Source: Tremella fuciformis (Eukaryota; Basidiomycota; Tremellomycetes; Tremellales; Tremellaceae). Taken from it: a stretch of DNA of 64,000 nt. Both the position numbers and the translations under genes were made by a program. Of this stretch, positions 1-11,668 are shown in pieces. The notes beneath the pieces were generated by a model. That model was not told the origin of the DNA and did no database searches. It was given only the letters and a program-made list of their open reading frames with translations. The stretch is from contig CP136496.1 in the NCBI GenBank assembly GCA_032768795.1, forward strand, positions 2,170,001-2,234,000. Direction: 5' to 3'. The stretch's first letter is position 1; every line of letters starts with the position of its first letter.

Positions 1-3000
1 CCAATAAGTGCCGAGCTTCTGGGCAACGCCGACGTCATACCTGGACCAAATGGTAGCGTACAGATCACCTTCAAGCTCCTCAGCGTCGACCCCGCCAACT
101 ACGACGACGCTCCAAGTGAGGGCATCCGACGACTGCTCCAGATTGTCCATGGGAAGGAGATCAAGAAAGGGTCGCAGTATGACACGGGTGTCATTGGTCC
201 GTCCGCGTCGGGGTTGGAGTGTCTGAGGCTGACAAGGTAGAGTCTGTGCGGATGGGCACGACCGTAGCCACCAATGCGCTTCTGGAAAGGAAGGGTTCGC
301 CATACGGCCTGGTCATGACCGAAGGCTTTGGGGACCTGGTGGAGATTGGGGATCAGACCCGTCCGGACCTCTTCGACCGTACGTCTTGGGGAATAGCGTT
401 AAGCAAGCTAACGCCTCAGTGAAGATTGCTCGGAAGCATCAGATCATGCACGACCGCGAGAACGTTGTAGAGGCGGCCGAGCGCGTCACTATGGAAGGAT
501 GGTCGCTGGATCCAGCGGCACCCACCCCAGAAAGCCTGGTGGAGAAGGCAAAGAACGATCCGGAAGGTTCAGGCGAGGTCGTAATTGGTCTCAGCCGTGA
601 AGCTGTGCGGATCCTCAAACCGCTTGACACTGTCAAGCTGGAGAAAGACTTGCAAAAGGTCTATGATCGCGGGATCCGTGGTCTGGCTGTGTGTCTTATG
701 CACTCTTTCACCTACCCTGGTAAGCCGCTTCCTATCTCGTACTGCGAGGTCGCTGAGGGTGTACAGAACACGAGCGACAGGTCCGTGAGATCGCCAAGAA
801 GATAGGCTTCACGCAGATCTCCCTGTCGTCCGACCTCTCGCCCGCCATTCGCGTTCTTCCCCGTGCCAACTCGTCCGTCATTGACGCGTACCTCTCGCCA
901 GTGCTCCAGGCGTACGTGGATGGCTTCAACAGTCATTTCGCAGGTGGCAAAGCGGGCAAGCGTAGCGAGTTCATGAAGAGCGACGGCGGTCTCATCTCGT
1001 CCGACCGGTACGCCACCTCTACTCCAGGTGAATAAACAGCTGCTTACGCTTTAGCTTCACCGGTCTTCGCGCGGTGCTGTCCGGACCCGCTGGAGGTTTC
1101 GTCGGATGTGCCCTCACAGCCTACAGCAAAAGCCGAACGCGCCCGGTGGTCGGCTTCGACATGGGCGGCACGTCGACTGACGTATCCCGATTCAACGGGT
1201 CGTTCGACCTCACGCACTCCAGCGTCATTGCTCAGCAAACCATCGCCTGCCCGCAACTGTCAATCGAGACTGTCGCTGCCGGCGGCGGGTCAAAGCTGCA
1301 GTACAAGAACGGGATGTTCCTCGTCGGGCCAGAATCTGTGGGCGCCCACCCAGGTCCTGCCTGTTATCGCAAGGGAGGCGATCTGGCCATCACCGACGCC
1401 AACCTGATCCTCGGAAGGCTCGTCCCGTCTCAGTTCCCGAGCATCTTTGGGCCCAATGCGGACGAGCCGCTCGACGTCGAGGCGTCTCGGAAGAAGTTTG
1501 AGGAGCTCACAATGGAGATCAACGCTACCCTGCCTGCAGACCAGGCGTACACTGTTGAGGCGGTCGCTGCTGGCTTCATACGCGTGGCGAATGAAGGGAT
1601 GAGCCGACCCATGCGAAATGTGACGGAGCAGAAGGGCTTCCCTATGGCATCTCACGACCTCTGTTGCTTTGGCGGGTGAGCCAGGCGTGCTCATAAATGT
1701 TCGGGATGCTGACGCAGGAAGGGCTGGTGGCCAACACGCTTGTGCGATCGCGCGTGGACTCGGGATCAAGACAGTCATCGTGCCGCGTTTCTCGTCCATC
1801 CTGTCCGCCTACGGCATAGCCTGCTCCGACCTGTCCGCAGAGCGAGGCGTCGCCTTGTCCGCCGAGATCAGTGAAGACTTCATCCACTCGGCCGTGTACA
1901 ACGAAGTCGTCCAGCGCGCCAAAGCGCTGGAAGCAGAGGTTGTGCGCGAGCTCGCAGAGCAAGGCGTGCACGAGAGCAAAGTCGAGGTCGACGTATCTGT
2001 CAGCATGCACTACGACGGTTCCGACTCTGAGCTCGACGTGCCATTCTCCGCCAATCTGCGCGAGGAGTTTATCGCAATTCACCTGCGAGAGACGTCTTTC
2101 AGCATGCAGCGCCCAATCCGGATCGCCAACATCCGCGTGCGTGGGGTGGGCAAGTCGTTCGATGTTGCCCCGGCCGACTTCGAGCCGCAGCTCAAGGCTG
2201 CCAAAGATGCCGGTGCACTCGTGTCGGTCAAACCCCTGCAGCACTCGACGGCGTTCTTCGAAGTGGATGGGAAGATACGGCAGTTCGACACCCCTGTCTA
2301 CGTCCTCAACTCTCTGCCGCACGGGACGCTCGTCCCTGGTCCCGCCATCATCGTCGACTCAACGCAGACGATAGTGGTTGAGCCGCACGCTCAGGCCACC
2401 TGCCTCGCCGAGCACGTCGTGGTCGATGTCGAGACCGAGACCAAGGAAATCGCGGACGAGGGCGAGAACGCAAAGGTGGATCCTATCCTGCTTGCAGTGT
2501 TTGCCAACAGATTCATGTCCATCGCCGAGCAGATGGGCCACACCCTGCAGAGAACGTCGGTGTCCGTGTCCATCAAGGAGCGACTGGACTTTTCGTGCTC
2601 GATCCATGCGACAGACGGCGCTTTGGTCGCCAATGCGCCTCACATCCCGATCCACTTGGGATCGATGCAGAACGCCGTCGTAGCGCAGCACGAGTACTGG
2701 AAGGGCAAGCTGCGCCCCGGGGATGTGCTCATGACCAACCACCCGAAGTGGGGCGGCACCCACCTGCCCGATATTACCGTCATCACCCCAGTGTTCGACC
2801 CCGAGGACGACACCAACGTTCTCTTCTACGTTGCTAGTCGCGGGCACCACCAGGATATTGGCGGTAGCGGTGTCACCGCTATGAACCCGGTGTCCAAGGA
2901 GATCTGGGAGGAGGGCATCATCGTCAAGACCTTCAAGATGGTGTCGGGCGGCAAGTTTGAAGAGGAACAGGTGGTCAACATGTTCAAGGCTGTCGGCGAC

Positions 3001-4151
3001 CTCCCAGGCTGCTCCGCCTCTCGACGAATCGACCACAACTTGACGGATCTTCAGGCCAAGGTCTCCGCCAACGTACTTGGCATCAAGCTTGTGAAGGCGC
3101 TCTTCTCGGAATTTGGCTCGAAGACCGTCTTGTTTTACATGCGCCAGATTCAGACAGTGGCGAGGGAGACTACCAAAACCTTCCTTCGCGAGACCTACGA
3201 CAAGAACGGCGGCAAGCCGCTTCACGCCGTGGACTACCTGGATAACGGTACCAAGATCAACCTCGAGGTCCGCATCAATAGGGAAGAAGGCACAGCCGAC
3301 TTTGACTGGACGGGCACCGGTCCCCAAGTGTACGGCAACTCGAACATGCCATTCTCCCTCACGTATGCCGCTATCATATACGGTCTCAGAGCCATGATCA
3401 ACCCGTCCATCCCCATGCCACTCAATCAGGGCGTTCTCGACCCCGTCAACAATATCACTCCGTCGGGCACCACTGTCAACCCGGACGAGCATCTCGGTAT
3501 TGCGGGCTCGACGCTATCGAGCCAGCGTTTGTACGACATCGTCCTACAGGCTTTCAACGCTTGTGCCGATGCGCAAGGCTGCGCCTCGGCCACTGGGTTC
3601 GGCGACGGTGGTAAAGACCCAAATACAGGCGAGATCATTCGCGGGTTCGCCTACGGCGAGTCGATTGGAGGCGGCACGGGTGCTGGTCCCGGCTGGCACG
3701 GACGTCATGCCACCCATGTTGTCAGCCATACTTGAAATACTGGTGAGTATCGAAGCTGATTTTGCAGCACGGCACCAACACCCGGATGACAGATATCGAG
3801 ATCCTTGAACGTCGCATTCCTGTCATGCTGCGGCACGTCAAGATCCGGCGCGGCACGGGCGGCAAGGGGGAGTTCAGAGGGGGAGACGGGATGAGCAAGC
3901 TGTTCGAGGCTCGTTCCCCCTGCAACTTCTCCATCGTCTCTCAGCGACGAGTATTCGCGCCCAACGGTAGGAGCGGCGGTGGGAATGGCGCTCGTGGGGA
4001 GAATACCTGGAGGAAGATCATGCCTGACGGGTCGGTGTCGGTGACGAATGTTGGTAGCCAGGGTCTGGGGAGGTTGTACAAGGGCGACCAGCTGCAGATT
4101 GATACGCCCGGCGGCGGTGGCTGGGGAGCGGCGACAACGGTCGAAGCTTGA
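1..4151 (+). CDS. OXP1: 5-oxoprolinase (ATP-hydrolysing), 5'-partial
   Basis: Opens 5-oxo-L-proline to glutamate with ATP in the gamma-glutamyl cycle; expected in the cytosol. The N-terminus lies before the window. In order I see the HyuA N-part with [15 protein letters not shown] (about 251-295), the ATPase-like core with [10 protein letters not shown] (about 1160-1190) and CFGG...AGGQHAC split by an intron, then the HyuB half starting near 2479 with [13 protein letters not shown] and ending in GGGGWG. This fused HyuA-HyuB order and length of about 1,300 residues are typical of eukaryotic 5-oxoprolinase. I count at least six short introns (near 180-230, 380-420, 720-775, 1010-1060, 1679-1720, 3714-3769). 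No disabling lesion was seen. The next gene downstream is a Zn2Cys6 regulator on the same strand. Confidence 0.95.
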
Positions 4152-4390
4152 GGCAGAGGAGCGCGTACGTAGAGTCTAGAGAGCCCTTGGTTTGTTTGCT
4201 TCCCAGCCAATAGAATTGCGAATGTATGGTGCTTATCGCTGCGTTTTTGTACGGCAGTACAGTACAGTTGGAGTGCCACTTTAATCCGCCTCATTGAGAG
4301 CGTTCAGACTTCGACGTTCTCCGTTTGACTTTGTGTTTCTGGTTCGCTGTCATCGCACGCGTTGGGAAGCATGCCTGCATACCAGCTAGC
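4152..4390. other. Intergenic: 3' end of oxoprolinase / promoter of regulator
   Basis: This non-coding stretch of about 240 bp lies between two genes on the + strand. I see no RNA gene or clear TATA box. Confidence 0.5.
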
Positions 4391-6986
4391 ATGACGGTGA
4401 CCACTTCGGGGGGAGCGGACAGAGAGGCCTCGTCAGGGCCCTTGAGGGCCCGCAACAACCCCAGGTCGGCATGTGAGCCATGCCGAAATCGCAAGCTCAA
4501 GGTGGGTCATCCTCTAGGCTCACACCTTCCTACAGCTTCCAAGCGTCGATGAGGAAGCTGATCCTCACAGTGCAATGCCGAGAGGCCGATCTGCATGAGG
4601 TGCTCAAAGGCGGGGAGGGCGTGCGAATACCAGAACGATACTCCTGATTGGACGTGAGTGCACACCTCATACCTTCTCGCTTACGCCAGGCATCAGTTCA
4701 AGACGCTCGAGCAAAGGCTGAAGGAGATGGAGGCGCGTGTTCACACTGCCAACACGGGCCAGCAACTGTCCAACGGGTCCTCCATAGCAGGCCTAGACCA
4801 ACCTCATGTCGCTACACCGCCAGCTGCGGGGAGCTCGGCGAGTCCTGTCCGCTCGCCCCCTACGGCTTCCCGTGTACGATCGCCTCTATCAGCTCCAGCG
4901 CTGGCTCCTGGACCTGTGCCGCAACTCAATGGCCAGCCGGGACCGATGGGACCTCTGGCAGCAATCACGGTGGGGAAGACGAATTCGATGGCAGCGAGCA
5001 CTCAACTGCTCGAGGCGTTCACGACAGGGGAGGAATTCCTGCCCATCTTGCAGAACAACGGCTTGCAGCCCAGCGCCAATCCTCCAAGGCGCCATGGGGC
5101 AAAAGTGATTGTTGACCGGTCGAAAGTCCCAAACCCGGAGCTCGTGCATGCGCTCGTCCAGCAGTTTGCGTATCATCATAATGCTGCGTACCCCATCTTC
5201 CACATACCCAGCCTGCGCACTCAGGTGGAGGAGGTTTGTTTCGACCCCTCGGGGACGAGCTCGCCGTTGGACATCTGCCTCGTATTCCGTTAGTCCCAAT
5301 GGACGTGTCATGTGCTAGGTGATTAGAGTGCTGATCAGACTCGCAGATATGTTTGCGGTCGCGTCGCAGTCACTCAAGGCTGCGTCGCCGCTGTTCGAGT
5401 ATTTCAAGCCGCTCGCAGACGGTAGGTGACGTCGGTCGTAGACATACTAGCGGCTCATCACTCCAGCGTACTGGGAGGCTGCTCAGGTCGTGAGGAGAGA
5501 TCTGGCCCCTGTCGAAAGACGTTGACGATCAGCACCTCCCGGTTGCACTTGCTTCTCCGTCCATCGGCCGCCTGCAAGTGCTGCTCATCCACCTTCTATA
5601 CCGCATGTTCAACCCTGGGGGAGCTAGTAAGCGCCCGAAGCGTAGTTTCAGGGCCAAGGCAAGCTGATGTATCAGATGTGTGGGACCTGTCGGGTATGGC
5701 TATTCGGGCAGCCATAGACCTTGGCCTGCACAACGAGTCACACACGAGCAATGCGTCTGAAGCCCCATCCACCCTAGATCTCGACATGCGTAGAAGGCTC
5801 TTTTGGTCGTACGCGACGGCTATGACCAATTGAACCGGAGTTGCTGATGATCAGGGCATATAGTGTCGATCGATGGTTGTGTATGACCCTTGGTCGACCG
5901 GTCGCCATCATAGACGAGTGGATCAGCGCCGGTGTGAGTATCTCCCATTAAGGCACAGCATCAAAACCAACTATAATCAGCTGCCTGCGGTTCAGGACGA
6001 TGACCTGATTCGCGCCGAATCTATCCTCCCTGGTCCTGTCTCTCCACTGAAAGCGACCGTCATAAATCACCTTCGCATCCGCATCATACAGTCGGAAATC
6101 CACTCCCGACTGCAGACCCCAGGCAACAGCTGCCCATCCCCGGAATGGTTCGACTCGATGTGTCAGAAAATAGAGCACTGGCATGCTACAGTACCTGCAC
6201 CGACGGGCTTCACTTCGATCGAGTGGTTTGAGATCAACCAGAGCATCTCAAAAGTGCAACTATTCCGTCCCACTCCGGCAAATCCCAATCCCAGCAGGGA
6301 CAACCTGCAAAAGGCTTTCATCGCTGCCGGCGAGACGATGAAAATGTACAGGAACTGGCAACGGACAGGGAACATCAACTCTCGCAAGTCTTACCTAGAC
6401 TCCAGCATGTCGTGAGCTGACTCCTGAGATTGGCTGGGGTCGTATCAACTCTTCATTGCGGGATTGACATATTTAAACTCCCTCTGGCATGCCCATCGGA
6501 ATGGTTGGAGTATAGTGCCGTCGATCGTTGACGCTCTACTCCATGTTCAAATGTGCAGCAACGCCATGGAAGCCATCACTGGTAGGGCGCTGCACAAAGT
6601 CTTTTCATGCCTGCTGATCAGGCCTAGCCGTCGCCCCCGAGACGAAGAGCCTGTGCTTGGCATTCGAGAGTGTCTCGGAGCAGATTATACGCCAGCTCGC
6701 CTCACGCGAACTTGCACCTCCTGCACCCCTTCCGTATGTCCCGGAAGCAGGGCTACCTGCCGCTCCGGCAATACCTATCAATCAGCCTCAGCCGCAATAT
6801 GCGGGCCTCACGATGCAGACCCCGAGCCCGACAGCCCTTTTCGACGCCACCATTGCTGACGACCAAGCCCTTCAGATGAATCCGTTTGACGACTTTTTCT
6901 TGCAGTCTCTAGGCAGCTTGTCGGCATACGACTGGACGAAGGCGACGGACTCTGCAGTCGAGATCTTGCAGAATTTCCAGACTTAG
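4391..6986 (+). CDS. Zn2Cys6 fungal transcription factor, possible frameshift
   Basis: Nuclear Gal4-type regulator. The zinc cluster is split by an intron: CEPCRNRKLK (about 4473-4501) joins CNAERPICMRCSKAGRAC (about 4570-4625). A coiled-coil-like linker (KTLEQRLKEMEARV) follows, then the fungal transcription factor middle domain with VWDLSGMAIRAAIDLGLH (about 5690), RRRLFWS and WLCMTLGRPVA (about 5880). The ATG at 4391 is chosen because the cluster follows within 30 residues and the upstream part of the frame has no other good start. At least six introns are needed. Near 5509-5515 the best homology (AYWEAAQVVRRDLAPV, then KDVDDQHLP) changes frame with no obvious intron. This is either a one-base lesion, a sequence error, or use of an acceptor at 5494. 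Target genes are unknown; the neighbours are oxoprolinase and an opine-type dehydrogenase. Confidence 0.85.
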
Positions 6987-7102
6987 TGAACAGGGTGTAG
7001 GTGGATATGTAACAATACGAGTACATACGTTGTAACGGTCAATCCAAATTGTATGTAGAGTCTATTCGCTGCAAACCCGGCAGTGACCAAATGGCGACTC
7101 GT

Positions 7103-8242
7103 CTACAAAATACCATACAATTTCAGAGCTTCTCCCAGCTCAGGCTCGATCCGCTCTCCTGTCCATTCGTCCATCCTCAGGACCTCCAGAAGGTTGTTCA
7201 TGCCAACAAAGTCCTCATTGCACGTTGCCGACAAAATCGTGACAAGACTCTCGAAATGCTTCATGTGGACGCCCTTGACCTTGCCGAGCAGACTCAAGGG
7301 GTGCAAGCCAAAAGGGATGTCCTCGTACAAGAACCGCGTGCGGATCGTCGTAGGTCCCTTGAGATCCGTCCGCTGCTTTGCCAGCTTGGAAGACATGAGG
7401 TAGAGGTCTTCGTACTCGAGGCCGAAAGAGTGGTGATAATGTTCCTCAGGCGTACGTGCCCGCGTGCCCAGGCGTTGGGCCAGTATCCGCCGCTCTTCAC
7501 TGGTAGCCCGCACGCTGTTCATCACCCCCTGCGTCTGCATCCCGTAGTTGCTCCACTCTTCTGCGTTCTCGGCGCGGGTGAAGTTGAGCAACATGTTGGC
7601 CGCGTGGATCTCGGGGTTGAGGTTGGACAGCTCGAGCGCAATTATCCGATCTTGCACCTCGAATTTCGGACCGAAGAGCAGTTCGCTCACTTCGAGCACG
7701 CGAGCCTGGTGCGCCGGGTCGAGCGCGGCAACAGGGACGGCGTTGCGGCGCAGCTGAATGTGGACGCCGGACCCGTGAGGCGGCCGGTCGACCTTTTTGC
7801 TCGTGACGGGCCCCGTCGACCAAGCCCCAACGACCACACCGCGTGTGCCGCGCTGTGAGAGGAGGAGGTGCAAGTATAGCCCGGCGAAACACAGCTGCGC
7901 GCTGATGATGACCACTTGGCCCGGCCCAAGGTGAGGTGCGAGGCCCTCGAGCACAGCTCGGTAGCCGGCGGCATTGACGGCAACGATGACGATGTCGGCA
8001 TCGCCCACCGTGTCGGACCAGCTGCTGCCCACTTTTATGAACTGCGTACTGTCTATGATGCCGGTGGATGTGAGTGTGCACGAGGGCGCTTGGAGGCCTT
8101 TACCGGTGGGCGAGAAGAGGGTGGACTCCACGCGCTGTTCGGCTTGAAAGACGGCGGCGTAAGACCGTCCCACGCCGCCTGTACCGATGATGGCGACCTT
8201 GGGAACCTTCGAGCCATGAAGGGCTGGGATTGGGATCGTCAT
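7103..8242 (-). CDS. NAD(P)-dependent octopine/nopaline dehydrogenase family protein
   Basis: Intronless, 379 residues. The N-terminus has a Rossmann nucleotide-binding loop (KVAIIGTGGVGRSYAAVF, about residues 13-30). The C-terminal half has the all-helical dehydrogenase domain with the family's Asn/His-rich stretch (IHAANMLLNF, EEWSNYGMQTQGVMNSV) and SFGLEYEDLYLM. Family members reductively condense, or oxidatively split, alpha-keto acids and amino acids (opine-type chemistry), and the fold is shared with ketopantoate reductase. The start at 8242 is an ATG just before the Rossmann strand; the frame stays open upstream only through a non-ATG codon. It converges with the regulator at 4391-6986. 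The actual substrate cannot be read from sequence, and a ketopantoate-reductase-like role is the main alternative. Confidence 0.8.
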   Translation of the reverse strand: MTIPIPALHGSKVPKVAIIGTGGVGRSYAAVFQAEQRVESTLFSPTGKGLQAPSCTLTSTGIIDSTQFIKVGSSWSDTVGDADIVIVAVNAAGYRAVLEGLAPHLGPGQVVIISAQLCFAGLYLHLLLSQRGTRGVVVGAWSTGPVTSKKVDRPPHGSGVHIQLRRNAVPVAALDPAHQARVLEVSELLFGPKFEVQDRIIALELSNLNPEIHAANMLLNFTRAENAEEWSNYGMQTQGVMNSVRATSEERRILAQRLGTRARTPEEHYHHSFGLEYEDLYLMSSKLAKQRTDLKGPTTIRTRFLYEDIPFGLHPLSLLGKVKGVHMKHFESLVTILSATCNEDFVGMNNLLEVLRMDEWTGERIEPELGEALKLYGIL

Positions 8243-8871
8243 GTTTTGAAGGTACAACGCCGAGGAGGAGGAGACAACAACCGAAGCTGGGACGCGGACA
8301 CGGTGTCGGGTGCCGTCGCATGCTGGACCAGTGTCGGACTTGGCCTGTCTGACGTGCTGCAACGGAGACTAGGGCTTCAGCGCGATAGAGGCCGCTGCGA
8401 GAAGCCAATGGGAGTGGACAACTGCCGATCGGACTTCGGACCTTCCCCGCGTGAGAGCCGGAAGGTCGCCGCCGCGATTGCGCGAATGTCTCCCGGCTTT
8501 CGTGCCAATACCCTTGTAATGGAGCGGTAGAAAAAGGAGACTAATTCGGAGCCAGGTTGTGGGCATTGACTCTTCAGGTGGGCGACAAGCCCATGGTGCT
8601 GGGGACAGTTTCGGTGCGGCGGTCGCGTACTCGAGCGAGGGACTCTGTTGAAGCTGCGTTGCACTAGTCGGACAAGACGTCGGCAACACGCTGTCAAAGG
8701 ATGTGCTGCCTTGTGCACGGGCCTCGTGGCGATGATCCGTGTGCACTCTACCCCCTTTGACCCCTCCCTCTGTGAAGTGAAGCTACCAGTACTGTGTTAC
8801 GTCCACCCCGCGTTGGCGACAGCAATCCATCGAGCGAGGGGCGTCTTGGCATGCCGCTCAATCGTCACTGG
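8243..8871. other. Intergenic, nothing recognised
   Basis: Upstream region of the minus-strand dehydrogenase. Short frames here show no family motif. The region at 8540-8780 is non-coding by eye. Confidence 0.5.
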
Positions 8872-9054
8872 TTAACCCGAATCCCCGCCTAGACCTGGAG
8901 CCAGCAAAAAGTCTGGATCCCACCCATCCAGAGCCGTCCAGCCAATCGAGTCCCACGCTTCGCCCATCCCAGTACCGGGTGTCTGAAAGGGAAGATCATT
9001 GCTCGCTCCGCCCCATAACGACGAGCCAACAAGTTGAGGAGCAAACGCAGGCAT
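8872..9054 (-). pseudogene. Orphan C-terminal tail, possibly of a lost regulator
   Basis: A 60-residue frame ends in WTALDGWDPDF followed by a Gly/Leu-rich tail and a stop. Its acidic, Trp- and Gly-rich composition resembles the last exon of Zn2Cys6 regulators, but no zinc cluster or middle domain is found upstream on the minus strand before the MDR gene ending at 9779. A solo LTR (9328-9536) sits where the gene body would be. It may be a truncated remnant, or simply a chance frame. Confidence 0.25.
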
Positions 9055-9322
9055 GTCACTTCAGCGCCACCTAAGCATCATGGCGAGATGTGGCGAGAGC
9101 GGGTGGATTCACCGTACGCCCGGCCGATAGCGAGTGGCGCGTCAGCCTGCCAATCGTGTCGACAATGTGGTACATGGTATCCTGCGGCCCCAGCGGCCGT
9201 TGACAGCGAGGATAGCGGACAGCCAAGTGATGCAGCTGTTACCGTATCGCGTTCGGTTTGTTTTCCAGCCTGAGAAGACGAGGTCGGGGACCCCCGTGGC
9301 AAAGTTCTGAATCTTTGGGGCA

Positions 9323-9327
9323 GGGCG
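9323..9327. repeat. Target-site duplication GGGCG (left)
   Basis: GGGCG directly precedes the solo LTR and is repeated at 9537-9541. Five base pairs is the usual Ty1/Copia duplication length. Confidence 0.85.
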
Positions 9328-9536
9328 TGTCAAAATACACGTGGTAGCAGTGATACATAACGTCCCGCACCTCCTTATGCGGCCTCCCAGTCTCCCTGGT
9401 AGTTCTTCATTGCTTTCTACAGAGCTAAGAGCTACCAGGTGAGTCCTGCCACCATGCATTGCTTTCTACAGAGCTAAGAGCTACCAGCTACCGGCTACCT
9501 GGGCCCTGACTGCTCTTGCGATCACGTCTACCGACA
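9328..9536 (+). mobile_element. Solo LTR of the local Copia family
   Basis: This 209-bp element starts TGTCAAAATACACG and ends CACGTCTACCGACA. It is the reverse complement, with differences, of the 222-bp LTRs at 45694-45915 and 50176-50397. It holds the same internal duplication (GCTTTCTACAGAGCTAAGAG at about 9413 and 9461). GGGCG duplications flank it, so it is a real insertion whose internal part was lost, most simply by LTR-LTR recombination. Its sense orientation is +, opposite to the full element. It is older than the full element, judging by indels and substitutions. Confidence 0.92.
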
Positions 9537-9541
9537 GGGCG
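9537..9541. repeat. Target-site duplication GGGCG (right)
   Basis: This is the second copy of the 5-bp duplication flanking the solo LTR. Confidence 0.85.
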
Positions 9542-9778
9542 CACGCACGAACACATCGTGAGCCGCCATTACCGCTGCTGCCCAATCGAATTGGCGGGGA
9601 CCCAATTGAGAATCAGAAGTTGTGGATGAGGGTAGGTATGGGCAGTTGTCTCCCGACGGACTTGGCAGTGGTCGCGAAGACATAGATCTACAGTCATAGT
9701 CGACGTGTATCCAAGCTATCTCCCAATTCGCTCCGGAGACCTCGAACAAGAGATCTCGGCGGTCTGAATACTAAGGCT

Positions 9779-11301
9779 CTAGTCGATGGCGACCACTACC
9801 TTTCCCACCGCTCTGCCCGACTCGAGTCTCTCGAACGCTTTGCGAACGTCCTACTGGTCAGACTGGGCGCTTCAAAGACAGTTGCGCTTCTGAAGCCGAG
9901 GCACGCACCGAAAACTCCCAAGTGGAATCGATGATCACCTTGCGGGCGCTCTCGAGGAAGGCGGGTATCGTGTCCAGGACGTCCTTGGAAGCCTCGAGGC
10001 TGATACATCTGTATCTGGTCCCAGCGATATATGATCTGAAGGGTGTCCATTGGGGAAGGTAGTCTTGCAAGCTGCCCCTGAGGGTTCGGAAAGCTTGAGC
10101 GGGGTAGTAGTACTGAGGATGAGCTGAAGAGTTGCAAGATGAGGCGGCTGTGTGGGGGCAAGCCGCGGCACATAGAATGAGAGGCTTGACGTTGGCAGCA
10201 GGGTTAACAGGTCGACTCACATTTGTGAGGGCTCCTCCCATCTGATCTCGGCCGGTCTCTGGATATAAGCATCCTATTCACGTCACCGCCTCCGTTTGGC
10301 GACTTTCGACTCACTGTCGCCTACAATGGTCACGTAGATGCCCAGCGCCGGCTGTTCCGAATCGTGTAGGACCAGGCTATCCATCTGGTCTACTACCTCT
10401 CTCCCGCCCACACAATCTAAGATGACGGCAAATGGGGCGTACGGCGAGCGCTTGGCAGCCTCTGGAACGTTGCCCTTCGTGTAGTCTATCACCTGTACAT
10501 CAGCTGCAAATCCGCGCTGCATCTTATCTAACCAGCAAGGCGCAGTGTCACTCACCTCATCTGCCCCAAGAGACTTCACCATGTCGACCTTCTGCGTGGA
10601 ACACGTTGCGACCACCTTCAGCCCCATTTTCTTGGCGAGCTGGACGGCCACGCTCCCAGTCCCACTCGATCCACCAAGGATGAGGACCGTCCGTTTCCCG
10701 ACCTCTTCAGGGCCTGGCTCGAACGGCAATCTGCCATGCTTGACGAGCACATCATGCACTGTCCCGTAGACGAGAGGCAAGGCCGCCGCCTCTGTAAATG
10801 AAATCGATGGAGGTTTGCGGCTGATGGGCCAAGACGAGTCACCCAGAAGGTATTCTTGCAGCGTACCGTCGCCTGCGACTCAGCTGATAACAATGACAAG
10901 GAAGTGCTCAGTGCCAAAGCTCACCCTGGGTTGTGCCAAATGGTCTCATCCCGTAGACTTCGTCTCCTATCTTCCACGCACTGTCCGGACCTGTCTGAAT
11001 TACGACCCCGGCAAAGTCACACCCAGGGATCCAGGGAGTCTGCTCCGAGGGAGGGGGCATCGCCCCACCCATGAACTTGAGTAGACGCGGAGAGGACTGA
11101 GCTCTGTTGGGTCAATGCCCAGACCCCATCACACCTTGTCAATGCGCCTCACAGCTGCCCATCGACTGGATTCAAAGCAGCCGCTTTGACTTTGATCAGG
11201 AACTGATCACGAACGGCATGAGGCGTAGGTCGGGAGGCGCGGGTTAAGGTGGTTGATAGACGGCCACTGGAGGTGTACTGATACGCTGAGTGAGTGGACA
11301 T
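9779..11301 (-). CDS. MDR-superfamily NAD(P)H oxidoreductase (quinone reductase-like)
   Basis: Zinc-independent medium-chain dehydrogenase/reductase of the quinone or enoyl reductase type. The N-terminal GroES-like part gives AAALNPVDGQL and WIPGCDFAGVV. The Rossmann domain reads VLILGGSSGTGSVAVQLAK (about 10690) followed by GADE and VIDYTKG across an intron. The end gives KVIIDSTWEF then DVRKAFERLESGRAVGKVVV, which is the classical MDR C-terminus. No structural-zinc cysteines are seen. At least six introns are present (for example about 11121-11168, 10873-10935, 10265-10325). The start at 11301 is an ATG in frame with an exon ending in PVDGQ. The mature length of about 350 residues is normal. 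The substrate is unknown. Confidence 0.85.
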
Positions 11302-11668
11302 GATGACTGTGTTACAAAGCGATAGGTCAAGTTCATTGAAGTTGTCAAAACCAAGAGAAGCTATATGTCATCATCGGAATGAGTAAGCAGGCTACTCCAT
11401 GAGACCGCGGAAATAAGGCTGAACCAAGGTTTGCGCCATTGGTTCAAGAACGAGAGCTCGCTTATAGACATGCATGATCATAATTTCGACAACAAACGCT
11501 ATGCGAAACCCCAAATCTGGTTGCTGCACTGTGAGCTGGCAGTTGGGAGACGATGAGAGACTCACGACTTTGCCCGGACGGCTTTCTCTCCCGGTGTTAG
11601 CTCTCCAGTGAGCGGGAACTGGGCCAGTCCCATACTTGCAGTCAGCTGAGCTTTGACACTGCAGACCA
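11302..11668. other. Intergenic between MDR gene start and DUF1479 gene end
   Basis: About 370 bp upstream of the minus-strand MDR gene. It is probably that gene's promoter plus the DUF1479 3' UTR. I see no further gene. Confidence 0.5.

Noticed and set aside
2359..3492. Long minus-strand open frame of about 377 codons opposite 5-oxoprolinase
   Set aside because: It is the antisense shadow of a high-GC coding exon; no family motif and fully overlapped by a certain gene.
7049..7858. Plus-strand 269-codon frame
   Set aside because: Shadow of the minus-strand dehydrogenase; no recognisable motif.
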